Shown: one piece after another, positions 8,246 to 18,125 of the stretch | How the letters are laid out: each line of letters opens with the position of its first letter | Numbering within the stretch: position 1 is the stretch's first letter | DNA from: Mycolicibacterium parafortuitum | GTDB taxonomy: Bacteria; Actinomycetota; Actinomycetes; Mycobacteriales; Mycobacteriaceae | Assembly: GCF_010725485.1 (NCBI RefSeq) | Contig: NZ_AP022598.1 | Coordinates: 3,162,001-3,226,000, forward strand | DNA: 64,000 bases | Direction of reading: 5' to 3' | Notes under the pieces: model-generated | Database searches by the model: none | What the model was told of the DNA's origin: nothing | Seen by the model: only the letters and a program-made list of their open reading frames with translations | Position numbers and translations under genes: made by a program

Positions 8246-8947
8246 TCAGCGCAGAATCGCCGATAACTCGTTGGCGGCCTTGATGACTGCGTCGCGCCCC
8301 TCGATCACCACGTCCTCGCGGTGCGAGATCAGGTTGATGCAGGTCGGCGGTGACGGCGGTGTGCGTCGGACGGGTACGGCGAGTCCGTAGGTGTTCGGTT
8401 CGATCTCACCGTGGGTGATCACCCAACCCTGTTGGCGCGCTTGGTGCACCAGGTCGCGCTCGCCCGGGCGGGGCGGCATGCTGGCCAGCAGTGCGATGCC
8501 GGCGGCGCCCCGGTCCAGCGGGTAGCGGCTGCCCTCGTGGAACGACAACTGGTAGAAGACGTTGGTCGGCACGATCACCGCGACGGCGACCTGTTGGTCG
8601 CCCTCGGCGACCAGTAATGACACCGTGGTCCCGAGTTCGTCGGCGAGCGCGCGCAGCGTTGGTACGCACAGTTGGCGGACGTTGTTGTCGAAGGATGCAC
8701 CGAGCACCGCCAGTGCCGCGGCCGACCGGTACCGGCCGTCCTCACCTTTGGTCACGAAGCGGAACTGCGCCAGCGTGGTCAGCAGACGGTAGGCAATGGT
8801 GCGGTGGACGCCGATGTCCTGGGCGACCTGCGCGACCGTGAGCCCGGTCGGCGACGCGGCGACCAACTGCAGCGCGTTGAGCCCGCGCGCCAGGGTCTGG
8901 GATCCGGGGGCGCCCGAACCCGTGGTCGCGCTTCCGGGATCAGTCAT
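8246..8947 (-). CDS. IclR-family transcriptional regulator
   Basis: The 233-residue protein has an N-terminal winged helix (LARGLNALQLVAAS...TVAQVAQDIGVHRTIAYRLLTTL) and a C-terminal GAF-like IclR effector domain. ATG 8947 is preceded by AAGGAAGG, so it is preferred over the in-frame ATG at 9001. It is divergent from the mhpC-like gene. In E. coli the mhp operon is controlled by the IclR-type activator MhpR, so this is the likely pathway-specific regulator. A 6-2-6 palindrome at 8998-9011 is a candidate binding site. Confidence 0.85.
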   Translation of the reverse strand: MTDPGSATTGSGAPGSQTLARGLNALQLVAASPTGLTVAQVAQDIGVHRTIAYRLLTTLAQFRFVTKGEDGRYRSAAALAVLGASFDNNVRQLCVPTLRALADELGTTVSLLVAEGDQQVAVAVIVPTNVFYQLSFHEGSRYPLDRGAAGIALLASMPPRPGERDLVHQARQQGWVITHGEIEPNTYGLAVPVRRTPPSPPTCINLISHREDVVIEGRDAVIKAANELSAILR

Positions 8948-8997
8948 ACGACCTTCCTTGACAGACGCTCTCAGGAGAGTGATGCTCTGACTATAGT

Positions 8998-9011
8998 GCA
9001 CATGTATGTGC
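8998..9011. promoter_or_regulatory. candidate IclR operator (palindrome)
   Basis: GCACATGTATGTGC is a perfect 6-2-6 palindrome in the divergent gap between the IclR gene and the mhpC-like operon, about 50 bp from the IclR start. Position and symmetry suggest a regulator site; assignment to IclR is inferred from adjacency. Confidence 0.5.
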
Positions 9012-9040
9012 GATAAATGAGCAGACTGCTTACAAATTAC

Positions 9041-9055
9041 GAGAATACGGTTCTC
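9041..9055. promoter_or_regulatory. palindromic operator GAGAA-N5-TTCTC (site B)
   Basis: GAGAATACGGTTCTC lies 43 bp upstream of the mhpC-like GTG start and matches the motif at 5029, 40656 and 47556. The surrounding CGAGAA...TTCTCG extends the dyad to 17 bp. It would place the long catabolic cluster in the same regulon as the other marked units, in addition to IclR control. Confidence 0.6.
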
Positions 9056-9098
9056 GCCGTCAAGGTCTCGGACGGGACTCCAAGGAGGGAGTGCGCAG

Positions 9099-9965
9099 GT
9101 GACGGAGTTCGAGAGCGTGTGGAGCGACCTGCAAGGGGTCGCGTTCTCCCAGGGCTACCTCGACGCCGGAGGTGTGCGCACCCGATACCTACACGCGGGC
9201 GACCGGGACAAGCCGGCACTGGTCTTCCTGCACGGCTCTGGCGGGCACGCCGAGGCCTATGTGCGCAACCTCGAGGCGCATGCGGAGCACTTCTCCACGT
9301 GGTCGATCGACATGCTCGGCCACGGCTACACGGACAAGCCCGGCCATCCGCTCGAAATTCCGCACTACATAGGCCATCTGGTGGATGTCCTGGATGCCAT
9401 CGGTGCCGACCGCGCGCACATCAGCGGCGAGTCGCTGGGCGGGTGGGTCGCGTCCCGGTTGGCCGTGGACCATCCCGGCCGCGTCGATCGCCTGGTCCTC
9501 AACACCGCCGGGGGCTCGCAGGCCGACCCCGAGGTGATGAAGCGGATCATCACGTTGTCGATGGCGGCCGCCGAGAACCCGACATGGGACACGGTGCAGG
9601 CACGGATCAAATGGCTGATGGCCGACAAGTCCAAGGACTACGACGACATTGTCGCCAGCAGGCAGCGCGTCTATCGTCAGCCCGGCTTCGTCAACGCGAT
9701 GCGCGACATCATGGCCTTGCAGGATCCCGAGATCCGCCGGCGAAACCTGCTCGGGCCCAACGAGTACAGCGCCATCACGGCTCCCACGCTGGTGGTGTGG
9801 ACCAGTGACGACCCGACCGCCGACGTCGAGGAGGGGCGCCGCATCGCTTCGATGATCCCCGGTGCCCGCTTCGAGGTGATGCCGGGCTGTGGCCACTGGC
9901 CCCAATACGAGGACCCCAAGACGTTCAACCGGTTACACCTCGACTTCCTGCTGGGGCGCCCATGA
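9099..9965 (+). CDS. mhpC: alpha/beta-hydrolase, meta-cleavage product hydrolase (MhpC-like)
   Basis: The 288-residue alpha/beta-hydrolase has an HGSGG oxyanion loop, nucleophile elbow GESLGG and catalytic His in [11 protein letters not shown]. It resembles hydrolases that cleave the C-C bond of 2-hydroxy-6-oxo-dienoates after meta-fission. It is the first gene of a run with an MhpA-like hydroxylase and an MhpB-like dioxygenase, which supports the role. The GTG start follows AAGGAGG. Its stop overlaps the next ATG (ATGA). The exact diketone substrate is not known. Confidence 0.82.
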   Translation: MTEFESVWSDLQGVAFSQGYLDAGGVRTRYLHAGDRDKPALVFLHGSGGHAEAYVRNLEAHAEHFSTWSIDMLGHGYTDKPGHPLEIPHYIGHLVDVLDAIGADRAHISGESLGGWVASRLAVDHPGRVDRLVLNTAGGSQADPEVMKRIITLSMAAAENPTWDTVQARIKWLMADKSKDYDDIVASRQRVYRQPGFVNAMRDIMALQDPEIRRRNLLGPNEYSAITAPTLVVWTSDDPTADVEEGRRIASMIPGARFEVMPGCGHWPQYEDPKTFNRLHLDFLLGRP

Positions 9966-11653
9966 CCGTCGATGCGGACGTGGTGATCGTCGGCGCGGGA
10001 CCGTCGGGGCTGACGTTGGCCAATATTCTTGGCCTGCAAGGTGTTCGCGTGCTCGTCGTCGACGAGCGTGACAAGCTCATCGACTACCCCCGCGGCGTGG
10101 GGCTCGACGACGAGTCGCTGCGGACCTTCCAGTCGATCGGGCTGATCGATCAGGTGCTGCCGCACACCGTTCCCAACCAGATCCTGCGGTTCTTCGACGC
10201 CGACCGGAGGCTGCTCGCCGAGATGGCCCCTCCGGACGCACGTTTCGGCTGGCCCAAACGCAACGGCTTCGTCCAGCCGATGGTCGATGCCGAACTCTAC
10301 GCCGGGCTGGGCCGGTTCGAGCACGTCGAGGTCCGGTTCGGGCATCGGATGCACACGTGCACCGAGACGTCCGACGGGGTCACTGTCGAGTTCGACAGCG
10401 GACAGCCCGCGGTGTCGGCCCGGTACGTCGTGGGTTGCGACGGCGGCCGCAGCGCCACCCGACGCCTGATGGGGGTGTCGTTCGACGGGACCACCTCGTC
10501 GACGCGATGGCTGGTCGTCGACATCGCCAACGACCCTCTCGGGCACCCCAACAGCGAGGTCGGCGCGGACCCGCGGCGGCCCTACGTGTCGATCGCGATC
10601 GCCCACGGCATCCGGCGTTTCGAGTTCATGATCCATCCGCACGAATCCGACGAAGAGGCCGACGACCCGGCGTTCGTCCGGCGGATGCTGGGCCGGCTGA
10701 TCCCGTACCCGGAACGTGTCGACATGATCCGGCACCGCGTCTACACCCACCACTCCCGGATCGCCGGCTCGTTCCGCAAGGGCAGGCTGATGCTGGCCGG
10801 CGACGCGGCACACCTGATGCCGGTGTGGCAGGGACAGGGCTACAACAGCGGTATCAGGGATGCGGCGAACCTCGGGTGGAAACTCGCCGCGGTCGTCACC
10901 GGCAAGGCCGACGACGCGCTGCTGGACACCTACGACGCGGAGCGGCGCAAGCACGCCCGCGCGATGATCGATCTGTCCACGATGGTGGGCCGGGTCATCT
11001 CGCCGACCAACAGGAAGGTCGCCGCACTGCGCGACCGGGTTATCCACGCGGCCTCGGCGGTGCCGTCGCTGAAGCGCTACGTGCTGGAGATGCGCTTCAA
11101 ACCGATGCCGCGCTACCAGCAGGGCGCGGTCTACCACCACCAGCACGCCGCCCCGAACTCACCGACCGGCACGCTGTTCATCCAGCCGCGGGTCGACACC
11201 CGCGACGCACAGAACGTGCTGCTCGACGAGGTACTCGGAACGGGATTCGCGGTGCTGTGCTGGAGCAACAATCTGCGGGCGGTACTCGGAAACGACACAT
11301 TCGAGCAGTGGAAGGCGTTGGGCGCCAGGTTCGTCGAGGTACGGCCGATATCGCAGCTGCGGTGGCCGGGACACGACGACGCCGACGTCATCGTGGTCGG
11401 CGACCGCACCGGGGCGCTGAAATCCTGGTTCGACGTCTACACCGATTCCGTGCTGTTCCTGCGGCCCGACCGCTGCATCGCCGCGGCCTGCATCGCGCAG
11501 CGCGCGCCGGAGACCTCGACGGCACTGTTCGAGGTGCTGCACCTGATCCAGGGAGGAGGGGCCGGTTCACATGGCGAAAAGTCAGATGGCACTGTGCTGC
11601 ATGTCGCACAGTCCGCTGCTGAATCTTCCGGGGCCGTCACAGGAACTCCTTGA
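9962..11653 (+). CDS. mhpA: FAD-dependent aromatic hydroxylase (MhpA-like)
   Basis: The 563-residue class A flavin monooxygenase has [18 protein letters not shown] for [16 protein letters not shown] (the DG motif), and [25 protein letters not shown] (the GD motif). The family includes 3-(3-hydroxyphenyl)propionate 2-hydroxylase, which makes the catechol used by MhpB-type dioxygenases. The flanking mhpC- and mhpB-like genes support that chemistry. The last roughly 28 residues are a low-complexity extension lying over the first 83 bp of the next gene. This is a long overlap, suggesting a lost stop codon or strong coupling. Confidence 0.85.
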   Translation: MTVDADVVIVGAGPSGLTLANILGLQGVRVLVVDERDKLIDYPRGVGLDDESLRTFQSIGLIDQVLPHTVPNQILRFFDADRRLLAEMAPPDARFGWPKRNGFVQPMVDAELYAGLGRFEHVEVRFGHRMHTCTETSDGVTVEFDSGQPAVSARYVVGCDGGRSATRRLMGVSFDGTTSSTRWLVVDIANDPLGHPNSEVGADPRRPYVSIAIAHGIRRFEFMIHPHESDEEADDPAFVRRMLGRLIPYPERVDMIRHRVYTHHSRIAGSFRKGRLMLAGDAAHLMPVWQGQGYNSGIRDAANLGWKLAAVVTGKADDALLDTYDAERRKHARAMIDLSTMVGRVISPTNRKVAALRDRVIHAASAVPSLKRYVLEMRFKPMPRYQQGAVYHHQHAAPNSPTGTLFIQPRVDTRDAQNVLLDEVLGTGFAVLCWSNNLRAVLGNDTFEQWKALGARFVEVRPISQLRWPGHDDADVIVVGDRTGALKSWFDVYTDSVLFLRPDRCIAAACIAQRAPETSTALFEVLHLIQGGGAGSHGEKSDGTVLHVAQSAAESSGAVTGTP

Positions 11654-12518
11654 CGACATCGAGGGCGCAATGGTCGCGGCCAGGGACTTCGTCACCGACT
11701 TCGATCCCGAGCTCGTCGTCACCTTCGCGCCCGACCACTACAACGGTTTCTTCTATCGCGCGATGCCGCCGTTCTGCATCGGCACCGCGGCTACCGGCGT
11801 CGGCGACTACGGCACCTACAAGGGCCCGCTGAACGTCCCCGCCGACCTCGCCACCGACTGTGCCCGCGCGGTGCTCGACGCCGACGTCGACGTCGCGCTG
11901 TCGGCGGCGATGGACGTCGACCACGGCACCGTGCAGCCGCTGGAGAAACTGTTCGGGAACGCGGCCGCGCGGCCGGTGATCCCGGTGTTCGTCAACTCGG
12001 TGGCCACCCCGCTGGGCCCGATCCGGCGGGTGCGCGCACTCGGCGCCGCGGTGGGCGCGCATCTGGGCACCCTCGGCAAGAGGATTCTGCTGATCGGCTC
12101 CGGCGGGCTGTCGCACGACCCGCCGGTGCCGACGCTGGCCACCGCTCCCGCGGCCGCGCTGGAGCGCATCGTCCACGGCGCTCCGATGAGTGACGACCAG
12201 CGCCAGGCCCGCCAGAGTGCCGTGATGGCGGCCGCCCGCGAATTCGCTGCGGGGCAGGGGAAACTGGCGCCGCTGAACCCCGACTGGGACAACGCGTTCC
12301 TCGACCTCGTCGACACCGGGCGCCTCGCCGAGGTGGACCGCTGGGACAACACCTGGGTGGCCCGACAGGCCGGCAACTCCGCGCATGAGGTCAGAACGTG
12401 GGTGGCCGCGTTCGCGGCGCTCGCGGCGCAGGGTGACTACCGTACCGGCAACCGGTTCTACCGTGCGGCACCGGAACTGATCGCCGGGTTCGCAATCCGA
12501 ACGGCGGTGATTGCGTGA
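11571..12518 (+). CDS. mhpB: class III extradiol dioxygenase, 2,3-dihydroxyphenylpropionate 1,2-dioxygenase type
   Basis: The 315-residue LigB-superfamily ring-cleavage enzyme corresponds closely to E. coli MhpB as I recall it: SHSPLL at the N-terminus, [18 protein letters not shown] around residues 52-69, VDHG (Asp117-His118) and GSGGLSH (His182). These align with the MhpB Fe(II)/acid-base residues Asp114, His115 and His179. It opens a catechol ring next to a hydroxyl using O2. The start lies inside the upstream hydroxylase gene. Its stop overlaps the next GTG start. Confidence 0.88.
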   Translation: MAKSQMALCCMSHSPLLNLPGPSQELLDDIEGAMVAARDFVTDFDPELVVTFAPDHYNGFFYRAMPPFCIGTAATGVGDYGTYKGPLNVPADLATDCARAVLDADVDVALSAAMDVDHGTVQPLEKLFGNAAARPVIPVFVNSVATPLGPIRRVRALGAAVGAHLGTLGKRILLIGSGGLSHDPPVPTLATAPAAALERIVHGAPMSDDQRQARQSAVMAAAREFAAGQGKLAPLNPDWDNAFLDLVDTGRLAEVDRWDNTWVARQAGNSAHEVRTWVAAFAALAAQGDYRTGNRFYRAAPELIAGFAIRTAVIA

Positions 12519-14317
12519 CCTCCTCGATCGATCCGGCTGACTTCGACCACGTCACCGATGTGCTGATCATCGGCTCCGGCGGGGGCGGGATGACGGCGGC
12601 GCTGACCGCGGGCGCGGCCGGTCTGGACACGCTCGTCGTCGAAAAGTCGGCCCGGTTCGGCGGCTCCACCGCGCTGTCCGGCGGCGGCATCTGGGTACCG
12701 GGTGCACCGTCGCAACGCAGACAAGGACACGTCCCGGACCCCGAACAGGTGTTCCGCTACCTGAAGGAGATCACCGGCGGGCTGGTCAGCGACGCGCGGC
12801 TGCGCACGTACGTCGAGGCCGCGCCGGAGATGATGGAGTTCCTCGAAAACCTCAGCCCGTGGCTGGAATTCGTGTGGAAGCCGGGTTACGCCGACTACTA
12901 CCCGGAATTGCCCGGCGGCTCGCCGCTCGGCAGCACGATCAACGTGCCCGAGATCGACCTGCGCACCCTCGGCGACGAGGAGGAGAACCTGCTCACACCG
13001 CTGGCGCTGGCCCCGCGCGGTATCTGGTTCGCGCCCAAGGATCTGCGGCTGTTCTATCAGGTGCGCCAGTCGTGGCGAGGCAAAGCCGTCCTGGTGAAAC
13101 TGATCTGGCGGATGTTCCGGGCGCGGGTGTTCGGTGACAGGATGGCTGCCATCGGGCAGTCGCTGGTGGCGCGCCTGCGGCTGGCGATGAAGCAGCAGAA
13201 CATCCCGCTGTGGCTGAACTCTCCGATGACAGAGCTCATCACCGACCACGACGGCCGGGTGGTCGGCGCGGTCGTCGAGAAGGACGGCCGGTCCGTGCGC
13301 GTCCGGGCGGACCGCGGGGTGGTGCTGGCCAGCGGCGGCTTCGACCACGACATGGCCTGGCGGTTGCAGTATCTGCCCGAACTGGCCAGGGTCCGGGAGA
13401 TGCGCGGTGACGACAAGGACTGGAGCTTCGGTAATCCGGCCGCGACGGGCGACGGTATCCGGGCGGGGGAGAAGGTCGGCGCGGCAACCGAACTGCTCGA
13501 CGAGGCCTGGTGGTTCCCGGCCATGTGCTGGCCCGACGGACGGCTGCAGTTCATGCTCAACGAACGGATGATGCCGGCGCAGTTCATCGTCAACGGCGCC
13601 GGCAAGCGGTTCATCAACGAAGCGGCCCCGTACATGGACTTCGCGCACGCGATGATCGACGGGGAGCGCTCCGGCGTCACCCACATCCCGTGCTGGCTGA
13701 TCACCGACATCCGGTCGTTCCACCGCTACGTCGTCGGCGGTCACCTGCCGATCCCGAAGGTGCCGTTCGCCCCCGTCCCGACCGGATGGAAGGTGCCCGC
13801 GGCCTGGCTGGAATCCGGGGTGGTCAAGACCGGTAGCACCTGGGAGGAGCTCGCTGCTCAGATCGGCGTCCCCGGCGCCGAACTGCGCAATACCGCAGAA
13901 CGATTCAACGAGCTGGCGCGCAAAGGGCACGACGACGACTTCCACCGCGGCGACAGCGCGTACGACAACTACTACGGCGACCCGACGCTGCCGAACCCGA
14001 ACCTGTACCCGATCGGCAAGCCGCCCTACTACGCGTTCCAGATCATCCTCGGTGATCTCGGCACGTCCGGTGGGTTGCGCACCGACGAGTTCGCCCGGGT
14101 GCTGCGTGCCGACGATTCGGTGATCGACGGCCTCTACGCCGTCGGAAACGTGTCCGCGGCGGTGATGGGGCGCAGCTACGCCGGCGCGGGCGCGACCATC
14201 GGCCCGGCGATGGCCTTCGGCTACGTCGCCGCCCGCCACATCGCGGCGTCGGAGAACAAAGAGCCCGTCAGCCACCAGCCCGCGAAAGACCCGGACCTTC
14301 AAGGAGGCAACCAGTAA
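12515..14317 (+). CDS. FAD-binding dehydrogenase, 3-ketosteroid-delta-1-dehydrogenase-like
   Basis: The 600-residue flavoprotein is paralogous to the one at 6596-8209. It has [18 protein letters not shown] for [18 protein letters not shown], and [19 protein letters not shown] at the C-terminus. KSTD-like enzymes dehydrogenate ring C-C bonds alpha,beta to a ketone. Placement after the ring-cleavage dioxygenase suggests that the same pathway must desaturate or aromatise an alicyclic ring. The GTG start overlaps the mhpB-like stop; its stop shares one base with the next start (TAATG). Confidence 0.85.
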   Translation: MTSSIDPADFDHVTDVLIIGSGGGGMTAALTAGAAGLDTLVVEKSARFGGSTALSGGGIWVPGAPSQRRQGHVPDPEQVFRYLKEITGGLVSDARLRTYVEAAPEMMEFLENLSPWLEFVWKPGYADYYPELPGGSPLGSTINVPEIDLRTLGDEEENLLTPLALAPRGIWFAPKDLRLFYQVRQSWRGKAVLVKLIWRMFRARVFGDRMAAIGQSLVARLRLAMKQQNIPLWLNSPMTELITDHDGRVVGAVVEKDGRSVRVRADRGVVLASGGFDHDMAWRLQYLPELARVREMRGDDKDWSFGNPAATGDGIRAGEKVGAATELLDEAWWFPAMCWPDGRLQFMLNERMMPAQFIVNGAGKRFINEAAPYMDFAHAMIDGERSGVTHIPCWLITDIRSFHRYVVGGHLPIPKVPFAPVPTGWKVPAAWLESGVVKTGSTWEELAAQIGVPGAELRNTAERFNELARKGHDDDFHRGDSAYDNYYGDPTLPNPNLYPIGKPPYYAFQIILGDLGTSGGLRTDEFARVLRADDSVIDGLYAVGNVSAAVMGRSYAGAGATIGPAMAFGYVAARHIAASENKEPVSHQPAKDPDLQGGNQ

Positions 14318-15636
14318 TGAAGATTTCTCTGTTCTACGAGTTCGCGCTGCCGCGGCCATGGTCCGATGACGACGAACGCGAACTGTTCCAGGACGGGCTC
14401 GACGAGGTGGAGGCCGCCGACAAGGCGGGGTTCTCGACCGTTTGGCTCACCGAGCACCACTTCCTCGAGGAGTACTGCCACGCCACCGCGCCGGAGATGT
14501 TCCTGGCCGCGGCGAGCCAACGCACCAAGAACATCCGGCTCGGCTTCGGCGTGATGCACCTCCCCCCGCCGATCAACCACCCCGCGCGCATCGCCGAGCG
14601 GGTCGCGACGCTGGACCTGATCTCCAACGGCCGAGTCGAGTTCGGCACCGGTGAGGGATCCTCGGTGGCCGAACTGGGCGGCTTCAACATCGACCCGGCC
14701 GACAAGCGCAGCATGTGGGAAGAGGCGCTGGAGGTCTCGATCCGCTGTATGACCGAGGCGCCGTTCACCGGTTTCAAGGGCCAGCACGTCGAGATGGCCG
14801 CCCGCAACGTGATCCCGAAGCCGCTGCAGGATCCGCACCCGCCGGTGTGGGTGGCCTGCACCCGGCCGTCCTCGGTGCAGATGGCGGCCCAGAAGGCCAT
14901 CGGCGCACTGAGTTTCGCCTACACCGGACCCGAAGCGCTCAAGGACCGGGTGGACGGCTACTACAAGGAATTCGAGGAGCAGGGCGCGCCGATCACCCCG
15001 GCGATCAACCCGAACATCCTGGCCATCGGCGGCGACCTGTCGATGATGGTCGCCAAGAACGACGACGAGGCGATCAAGCGGCTCGGTATCGGCGGCGGCT
15101 TCTTCTCGTTCGGCATCATGCACTACTACCTGACCGGAATGCACACCCCCGGCCGCACCGGGGTGTGGGAACTGTACGAGAAGGCGGTCAAGGAGGACCC
15201 GACGCTGGCCTACGGGCCGGGGCGCGGGGCGATCGGTGGGCCCGAGACCGTGCGCGAGTTCCTGCGCGGATACGAGGCCAGCGGTGTCGACGAGATCATC
15301 CTGCTGCTCAATCCGCGCAGCCACGAGGGCACCATGGAATCCATCGAGATCATGGGCAACGAGATCCTGCCCGAGTTCATCGAGCGTGACGCGTTGGCCG
15401 TCAAGGACAAGGCCAAGCGCCTCGAACCGGTCATCGAGAAGGTCGAGGCACGCCGCCAGAACTGGGACGCACCGACGTTCGACGAAACCTACGCGTTCGG
15501 CGGCCTGCCCACCGGCCGCGGCGGCAAGTTCACCGCCGGCGAGATCCCCGAGGCGATGGCCGAGATCAACGAGGGCAGGGTCAAGGCAGCGCAAGCCGAG
15601 AAAGAGGCCAGGGCCGCCAAGGAAGCGGCGGGCTGA
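14317..15636 (+). CDS. LLM-class flavin-dependent monooxygenase (luciferase-like)
   Basis: The 439-residue TIM-barrel flavoenzyme has the bacterial luciferase fold: [15 protein letters not shown] at the first strand, FSTVWLTEHHF, RLGFGVMHLPPPINHPARIAE, and FGTGEGSS in the FMN-phosphate region. The C-terminus carries a Lys/Glu/Ala-rich tail of about 60 residues. Such enzymes use reduced FMN and O2 for hydroxylation or Baeyer-Villiger-type oxidation. The FMN reductase four genes on (17492-18094) is the natural supplier of FMNH2. The gene is preceded by AAGGAGG and coupled to the upstream flavoprotein. Confidence 0.83.
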   Translation: MKISLFYEFALPRPWSDDDERELFQDGLDEVEAADKAGFSTVWLTEHHFLEEYCHATAPEMFLAAASQRTKNIRLGFGVMHLPPPINHPARIAERVATLDLISNGRVEFGTGEGSSVAELGGFNIDPADKRSMWEEALEVSIRCMTEAPFTGFKGQHVEMAARNVIPKPLQDPHPPVWVACTRPSSVQMAAQKAIGALSFAYTGPEALKDRVDGYYKEFEEQGAPITPAINPNILAIGGDLSMMVAKNDDEAIKRLGIGGGFFSFGIMHYYLTGMHTPGRTGVWELYEKAVKEDPTLAYGPGRGAIGGPETVREFLRGYEASGVDEIILLLNPRSHEGTMESIEIMGNEILPEFIERDALAVKDKAKRLEPVIEKVEARRQNWDAPTFDETYAFGGLPTGRGGKFTAGEIPEAMAEINEGRVKAAQAEKEARAAKEAAG

Positions 15637-15651
15637 GGAACACCGCCGACC

Positions 15652-16500
15652 GTGGTGCAGATCGACGAACTGTTCCGCTATGACGATCGACGCGTGGTCG
15701 TGACCGGCTGCGCGTCCGGTATCGGGGCAGCGCTGAGCCGTCAGCTGGCAAAACTCGGTGCCGAGGTCGTCGGCCTCGACCTGAGTTCTCCGGCACAGGA
15801 TTCCGGCGTCGCCGAATTCCACACCCTCGACCTCGCCGACGAGGGGTCGGTGGCCGACGCGGTCGGCGCCGTCGCGGGCCCGGTCCATGCGCTGTTCAAC
15901 GTCGCCGGGGTGTCCTCCGGCATCAAGAATCCGCTGCGGGTGGTCACCATCAACTTCCTCGGCACCCGGCGGTTCACCGAGGCGATCACACCGCTGATGC
16001 CACCGGGATCGGCGATCGCCAACGTGTCGTCGCTCGCGGCGTCGCAATACCTCGCCAACGCGCCGGTGACGCTCGGTCTGCTGGAGACCGAGTCCTTCGC
16101 CGACGGCATCCGGTGGTGCGAAGCCAATCCCGACGCCCTGGCCGACGGGGGGTACCGGTTGTCGAAGGAGGCGATCATCCTCTACGGCATGCGGTACGTC
16201 GCGGCGTTGGGCCGCAAAGGGATCCGCATCAACTGCAGTGCCCCCGGTGTCACCGATACCCCGATTCTCGACCAGCTCAGGAGCGCCTACGGGCAGGGCT
16301 TCCTGGATGCGTTCAGCAATCCGCTGGGCCGGCACGCCGACGCCGACGAACAGGCCAGTGTGCTCGCGTTCCTGAACAGTGCGGCGGCCCGACACATCAC
16401 CGGGCATGTGGTGTGGGTCGACGGCGGTTCGGTCGCGGAACGGGTTTTCGAGGATCTGACCGATCGCGTGCACCAGCAACAAGCGAAGGATGCGACATGA
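15652..16500 (+). CDS. short-chain dehydrogenase/reductase (3-alpha-hydroxysteroid dehydrogenase/carbonyl reductase type)
   Basis: The 282-residue SDR has VTGCASGIGAALS for NAD(P), LFNVAGV, catalytic Ser in NVSSLAA and YRLSKEA. An unusually long insert (about 40 residues) separates the Ser and Tyr, as in 3-alpha-hydroxysteroid dehydrogenase/carbonyl reductases. ITGHVVWVDGG is the usual SDR C-terminus. The start is GTG at 15652 (GTG 15655 also possible). The stop overlaps the next ATG (ATGA). It probably interconverts a ring hydroxyl and ketone in the pathway. Confidence 0.82.
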   Translation: MVQIDELFRYDDRRVVVTGCASGIGAALSRQLAKLGAEVVGLDLSSPAQDSGVAEFHTLDLADEGSVADAVGAVAGPVHALFNVAGVSSGIKNPLRVVTINFLGTRRFTEAITPLMPPGSAIANVSSLAASQYLANAPVTLGLLETESFADGIRWCEANPDALADGGYRLSKEAIILYGMRYVAALGRKGIRINCSAPGVTDTPILDQLRSAYGQGFLDAFSNPLGRHADADEQASVLAFLNSAAARHITGHVVWVDGGSVAERVFEDLTDRVHQQQAKDAT

Positions 16501-17495
16501 CCGGCACCATGAGCGACTTCCGCAAAGCCGCCGACGAGGTCCGCAACTGGGGACGCTGGGGTGACGAGGACGAGCTCGGCACCCTGAACTTCATCACCCC
16601 CGACAAGGTGCGCGAGGCCGCCGGCCTGGTGAAGAAGGGCAGTGTCATCTCGCTCGGCGGCGACTTCAGCGCAGGCGGTCCGCAGGGGGCGTTCAAGTTC
16701 CGGCAGAACCCCGTGCACGTGATGACCGTCGACGGCGGAGATGCCTCCACCCTGGTCGAGTACGGACCCCAGTGGCTGCGCAACGCGGTGGCCGCCGATA
16801 TGAGCGCGTTCTTCGCCGACAATCCGTTCCGGTTCAACGACGACCTCATCGTGATGCCGCTGCAGGCCGCCACGCAGTGGGACGCGATGTCGCACGTGTA
16901 CTACGAGGACAAGCTGTACAACGGTTTCCCGGCCGATTCGGTGACCAGCTTCGGGGCATTCCACCTCGGCATCGAGAAGGTGGACAGCAAGGGGATCACG
17001 TCCCGCGGCGTGCTCCTGGACGTGGTCGCTCACCGCGGCGAGGACACCTTCTGCCGGCCGGGAACCCCGATCACCGCCGACGAACTCGACGAGATCGCCG
17101 CCAAACAGCACGTCGAGATCCGTTCCGGCGACATCGTCGTAGTGCACACCGGGTGGTGGACGCGCTTCCTGGAGACCGGTGACGGCGGTGAGGCCGGGTC
17201 CGGTCTGCACTGGACGTGCGCGTCCTGGCTGCACGAACGCGAGGTGGCCGCGGTCGCGTCCGACAACCTGATGGTCGAAGACCCCGACCCCGGCAACGGT
17301 GTCGAGGGCACGTTTCTGCCGATGCACATGCTGTGCCTGCGCGACATGGGCCTGATGCTCGGCGAGTACTGGGACCTCGGCCCGCTGGCCGCCGACTGTG
17401 CCGCCGACGGCGTGTACGAATTCCAGCTCGTCGCACCCCCGTTGAAGGTCGTCGGTGCAGTCGGTGCCCCGGTCAGCCCCATCGCGATCAAGTGA
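16497..17495 (+). CDS. cyclase-family protein (PF04199-like metal-dependent hydrolase)
   Basis: The 332-residue protein resembles the cyclase/kynurenine-formamidase family, which hydrolyses amide or lactone bonds. The characteristic HxGTHxDxxxH metal motif appears altered: PLQAATQWDAMSHV retains the Asp and last His but has Gln where the His residues normally lie. VHTGWW and PMHMLCLRDMG match other conserved segments. ATG 16497 (ATGA overlap with the SDR) gives a standard N-terminus; the frame upstream is spurious. A ring-opening hydrolase step is inferred from context. Confidence 0.75.
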   Translation: MTGTMSDFRKAADEVRNWGRWGDEDELGTLNFITPDKVREAAGLVKKGSVISLGGDFSAGGPQGAFKFRQNPVHVMTVDGGDASTLVEYGPQWLRNAVAADMSAFFADNPFRFNDDLIVMPLQAATQWDAMSHVYYEDKLYNGFPADSVTSFGAFHLGIEKVDSKGITSRGVLLDVVAHRGEDTFCRPGTPITADELDEIAAKQHVEIRSGDIVVVHTGWWTRFLETGDGGEAGSGLHWTCASWLHEREVAAVASDNLMVEDPDPGNGVEGTFLPMHMLCLRDMGLMLGEYWDLGPLAADCAADGVYEFQLVAPPLKVVGAVGAPVSPIAIK

Positions 17496-18094
17496 GTGCG
17501 GACATGACGACTTCCCGGCAGCCGTTCGTCGTCGGACTCGGCGGAACCTTGCGGGCGAATTCCTCGACCGAACGCGCGCTCCGTTACTGCCTGGCGGCGG
17601 TGGAAAAGCAGGGCGGCCGGACCCGGCTGTTCGCCGCCGAGGACCTCGATCTGCCGATGTACGCACCGCACGAACTCGAACGCACTCCGCGGGCACTGGA
17701 ACTCGTCAAAACGCTGCGCGACGCCGACGCGGTCGTCGTCGGCTCACCGGGCTACCACGGCGCGATCTCGGGCCTGGTGAAGAACGCGCTCGACTACATC
17801 GAGGACCTGCGCGAGGACCCGCGCGTCTACCTCGACAACACCCCCTGGGGATGCATCAGTTGCGCGTACGGCTGGCAGGCGGCGGTCGGCACACTGACCC
17901 AACTGCGCGGCATCGGACACGCGTTGCGCGCGTGGCCGACACCGCTCGGCGTCGCGATCAACTCCGCCGAGCCGATCTGGGCGCCCTCAGGCGAGCTCGC
18001 GGATACCGAGCAGGCCAGGACGGTTGCGAACCAACTCGAGCTGTTGGCGAGCCAGGTACTGGCCTTCGCCCAGACCGCCAGGGAGACATCGTGA
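17492..18094 (+). CDS. NAD(P)H-dependent FMN reductase
   Basis: The roughly 200-residue flavodoxin-fold reductase has GLGGTLRANSSTERALRYC as its phosphate-binding loop and GSPGYHGAISGLVKNALDYI as the second FMN loop. Such enzymes deliver free FMNH2 to two-component monooxygenases, and the LLM monooxygenase at 14317 is the obvious client. The GTG at 17492 overlaps the preceding stop (GTGA); an ATG at 17504 is an alternative start four codons in. Confidence 0.85.
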   Translation: MSADMTTSRQPFVVGLGGTLRANSSTERALRYCLAAVEKQGGRTRLFAAEDLDLPMYAPHELERTPRALELVKTLRDADAVVVGSPGYHGAISGLVKNALDYIEDLREDPRVYLDNTPWGCISCAYGWQAAVGTLTQLRGIGHALRAWPTPLGVAINSAEPIWAPSGELADTEQARTVANQLELLASQVLAFAQTARETS

Positions 18095-18125
18095 CCGAGG
18101 GACACGCGGGGCGAAGGTAGTGGCC

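Noticed and set aside
14299..16482. 727-residue antisense open frame
   Set aside because: It lies opposite the LLM monooxygenase and SDR genes, is His/Arg/Gln-rich without any family motif, and is explained by the high GC content keeping antisense frames open.
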